Shown here one piece after another: positions 61,200-64,000 of a DNA stretch of 64,000 nucleotides. Where the stretch lies: NCBI GenBank assembly GCA_028023455.1, contig JAQFVV010012435.1, positions 3,596,001 to 3,660,000 of the forward strand. Reading direction: 5' to 3'. This stretch comes from Epiperipatus broadwayi. Taxonomy: Eukaryota; Onychophora; Udeonychophora; Euonychophora; Peripatidae. The notes under the pieces were generated by a model. It had not been told where the DNA came from, searched no databases, and was given only the letters and a program-made list of their open reading frames with translations. The number at the start of each line of letters is the position of its first letter. Position 1 is the stretch's first letter. The translations under genes and the position numbers were made by a program.

Positions 61200-63415
61200 A
61201 AAATTTTTCTGTTTGTCAAGTTTTTTTCCATCATTTTATTTATTAATCTCAAACAAATTTTTTCTGTCTTTTTCTATTAATTTAAAACTGTAATCTGAAA
61301 TATGTTTTTAAGAACAACTTTTTAAACTGATTGTTTTTAAATAGGACTTAAATTTCTTTTATTTATTTAAAATTACATAACATGCACGATCTAATCCATT
61401 GACATTTATAATAGTCTTTGTATATTTATGTTGTTATTTAATTTATATTTGAATTTTAACTTAACTAATTCAGATTTATTTAGTCAATTAAAAATTACAT
61501 TTAAAACATAACTGTTATATCTTTTCTGTCTAATATCTAATTACTATCTATCTAATTATTTCTGTGACCCTATTTTAAAGCCGATGAAAATTGTTATTAT
61601 ATGTGTATGTATGACAGAGAAATGTTAAGTATAATAAATACACTATTTTTTTTATTTTTTATAAAACATGCATTAATAGTGAAATTTTATTTCAGCTTTT
61701 ACAAATAAAAGCATGAGGTGAATAATAGTCATGCGAAAGTAAAATCATCAATAAATATTAATATAAATTTAATAACATAATAAATAATTCTAAATAGTGG
61801 ATGAAATTCTTTTTGATAAAAAGCGAGAACACTAATGAAGGATAGTTTAAGTCATTTTTCATTATTTCAATATATCTTCCATCAAATTTGAAAATTTTAT
61901 GTTCTTCATGAATGATCAATCAAAATACATTAATACAATAAGTCAACAGTCCATCTTAGTGGCTGGATTAGAAATGGATCTACTATAGACCAGGCTAACT
62001 ATTGAGTTTTTTTCCAGTTTGGTTAATTATTTAAACATTAATTTAAATGCACCATCCTAAGTGTTCATCCATTAGAATACCTAATCATCAAAACGATAAT
62101 GCTAACATATTAAAATATGCTGATCATCATCAATGCTCTGGCCACATAGTACCATTAATGTACTGGCCAACTATAAACAATTTCTAATAGCCTAAACTAA
62201 ATAAAATGTAGTGATTGAATTTTAAAGAATATAATCTTATGTGTCAATAAGGATGGTGATTGACCATCACTGAATGCTCCTTAATCACTAACATGCATCC
62301 CCATTTAAATATCAGACTGTTATGCTCTTAATATAGCTTAGGGAACACCATCTCTATCACTGTATGCTGACCAAGAGATGATGCAAACATACAACATTCT
62401 AAAAACTTGAGAATTAAGTCACTGGAATAATTTTGACAATTGAATACAACTTTACTAACAACAACAAAATGAAGTTAAGATCTTTAAAATAAGGCTATGC
62501 ACATATCAATTAAGCCCTCTGATAATAAAAAAAGCTATCACATTGTGATTTACAATTACTATATAAAATTCAAGCTACTATTATGGTTTATAATATCTTT
62601 TAATGGGCTCACATATATATAATTTTCACTGATGTGCTATATCCTAGTTTACAAGGAATAAATTTGAGTTGTCAAAAATAATTAAAATTTACATATAAGT
62701 GTCTATTTGACACTCATTGATATTTTCACACAGATGTGCAATACATTTTATGAATATATTTCAATCATCATATAAATACAATAAATGATTTATTTTTTCC
62801 TAATACAAATAGATATGCTAGATTTACATAAACACATATATATAATTGCACACATATGTGCCATACAATAATTGTTTAATTATATAAATGAAATTCATTT
62901 CTATCATATCTGAATGTATCAAATGATAAATGACATTAATTTTTAGAATAACTAATTCTATTTTGAATATACATAATATTCATATATATATATATATATA
63001 TGTGTGTGTGTATGTGTGTGTGTGTATCAATAAAAAAAATCAGTTTATCAAATTCTATTACAGCTTTCTTTTTTCTTTTTTAAAAAAGGCAATTTTCAAC
63101 CTGTAATTGTCAACTGATTAATTATCAATGTCTTTAAATTAATCTAAAAGCTTTGCTTTTTGGCTTTAATTCAAACAAAATTATGCTTACATTTAAAGAC
63201 ATATTTCTTTTAAATGTCATTTTTAAGGAATTACTAAAAGTATTTCTTCAAAAATTATGTATATCAAATCATCTTTGGATTCATCCTTTCTTTCAGATGT
63301 TTAACTTAGGCAAATTATTCATTTGTTTTATCCTAAGCTATAGGTTAAAATGCCATTTTAAGAAATATTAAAATAGCTTATTTAAAATTTCTTTTACATT
63401 ATATATAATGCTTCT
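61200..63415. other. AT-rich sequence, no gene recognised
   Basis: (TA)n/(GT)n at 62983-63026. No coding or family signature. Confidence 0.5.
62983..63026. repeat. (TA)n(TG)n microsatellite
   Basis: TA repeat passing into GT repeat with one interruption. Confidence 0.95.
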
Positions 63416-63419
63416 TACC

Positions 63420-64000
63420 ACTCTATATACATTCATCTATGCTTCTCTGCATCTATAGACAAACAGCAGTACATGTATACCAATTCTTCAAGCTTTCTCT
63501 TGGTGAACTTGGTTTTTGGTTCATCAAGAAAGTATAGTTCAGGCTTGTCATCATCAAGAAAGATACAATTCAGGTAATTTGTTGGCATGCCATGAGATTC
63601 CTTCTGTCTAAGATTTGATGGGCTTCAGACTAATAAGATGTCTTGTCTACATTTAAGGGATTTAGAGATAGACAAGTGGGTATCCCTTCATTCTAGGATT
63701 GTTCCATGCAACTGACTGTTTTGTCTATCTTTAAGCAGGCTAGTGAATATAGAAGTAGGGTTTACTTCATGATTCAAAACTGCAGCATAATAAATTAGTA
63801 GACTGCAGCTGGACTTGTTCCTTTTTCTTCCTTCATGGGAGCTCTATATAACTCTCCAACCCTAACTATTTCTAGTGAGATGTTTCACAAAAATATTAAA
63901 ACCAAAACTCTTCTGGCCAGCACTTTACAGCCAAACTCTTCCAAATAATCTTTTTATCTAAACCTTTTATAGTCTTGTATTACTAACATGACAAAAACAC
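63420..64000. repeat. Family E repeat, copy 2 (cut by window end)
   Basis: Matches 46255-46830 in block order. On the minus strand 63623-63432 is open for about 60 codons: NLRQKESHGMPTNYLNCIF, LDDDKPELYFLDEPKTKF, TKRKLEELVYMYCC. The charged, non-repetitive composition is unlike the low-complexity frames elsewhere, so this may be a fragment of a transposon-encoded protein. I do not recognise the family. Confidence 0.5.

Overview
This window reads as AT-rich, repeat-dominated DNA from an animal, most likely an invertebrate. The evidence is the mix of element types: APE-type non-LTR retrotransposons of at least three kinds, Penelope-like GIY-YIG fragments, tRNA-derived SINEs, hAT-like and piggyBac-like non-autonomous DNA transposons, foldback repeats and many long (TAA)n and (TA)n microsatellites. 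No bacterial-style gene organisation is present. I could not identify the species and saw no convincing host protein-coding exon or functional tRNA/rRNA/snRNA gene. The window looks like intergenic or intronic sequence.

Layout. 1-8.5 kb: two copies of a foldback family (family B), a non-LTR C-terminal relic, a piggyBac-like element bounded by TTAA, and a small cluster of canonical transcription-factor motifs. 8.5-14 kb: tRNA-like SINE relic, palindromic repeat family A, a 377-bp palindrome with Penelope-like ends, another family B palindrome and a separate foldback (family C). 14-27 kb: mostly unannotatable AT-rich sequence, with a hAT-like element (18.47-19.35 kb), a Penelope relic (21.9-22.4 kb) and RTE 3' ends.

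The centre of interest is 27.5-37.5 kb. A full-length non-LTR retrotransposon with two intact ORFs on the + strand (gag-like ORF1 with a CCHC knuckle and an AT-hook; ORF2 with APE endonuclease, reverse transcriptase and a C-terminal zinc knuckle) lies between two long (TAA)n tracts. The second tract is also the 3' boundary of an oppositely oriented CR1/L2-like element, whose 5' end runs directly into a third (TAA)n tract. The order is (TAA)n, element 1 >, (TAA)n, < element 2, (TAA)n, which suggests microsatellite-directed integration.

37.5-64 kb: (TA)n palindromes, an open Penelope GIY-YIG fragment framed by a ~72-bp inverted repeat, several family A and B copies, a frameshifted RTE reverse transcriptase (53.46-54.9 kb), and two 90-bp tRNA-derived SINEs with perfect 15- and 16-bp target-site duplications. 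At the right edge is a partial copy of a family (E) also seen at 46.3-46.8 kb.

The only genes that act together are the retrotransposon ORF pairs. Short Penelope- and SINE-derived pieces appear to be non-autonomous passengers of such machinery.
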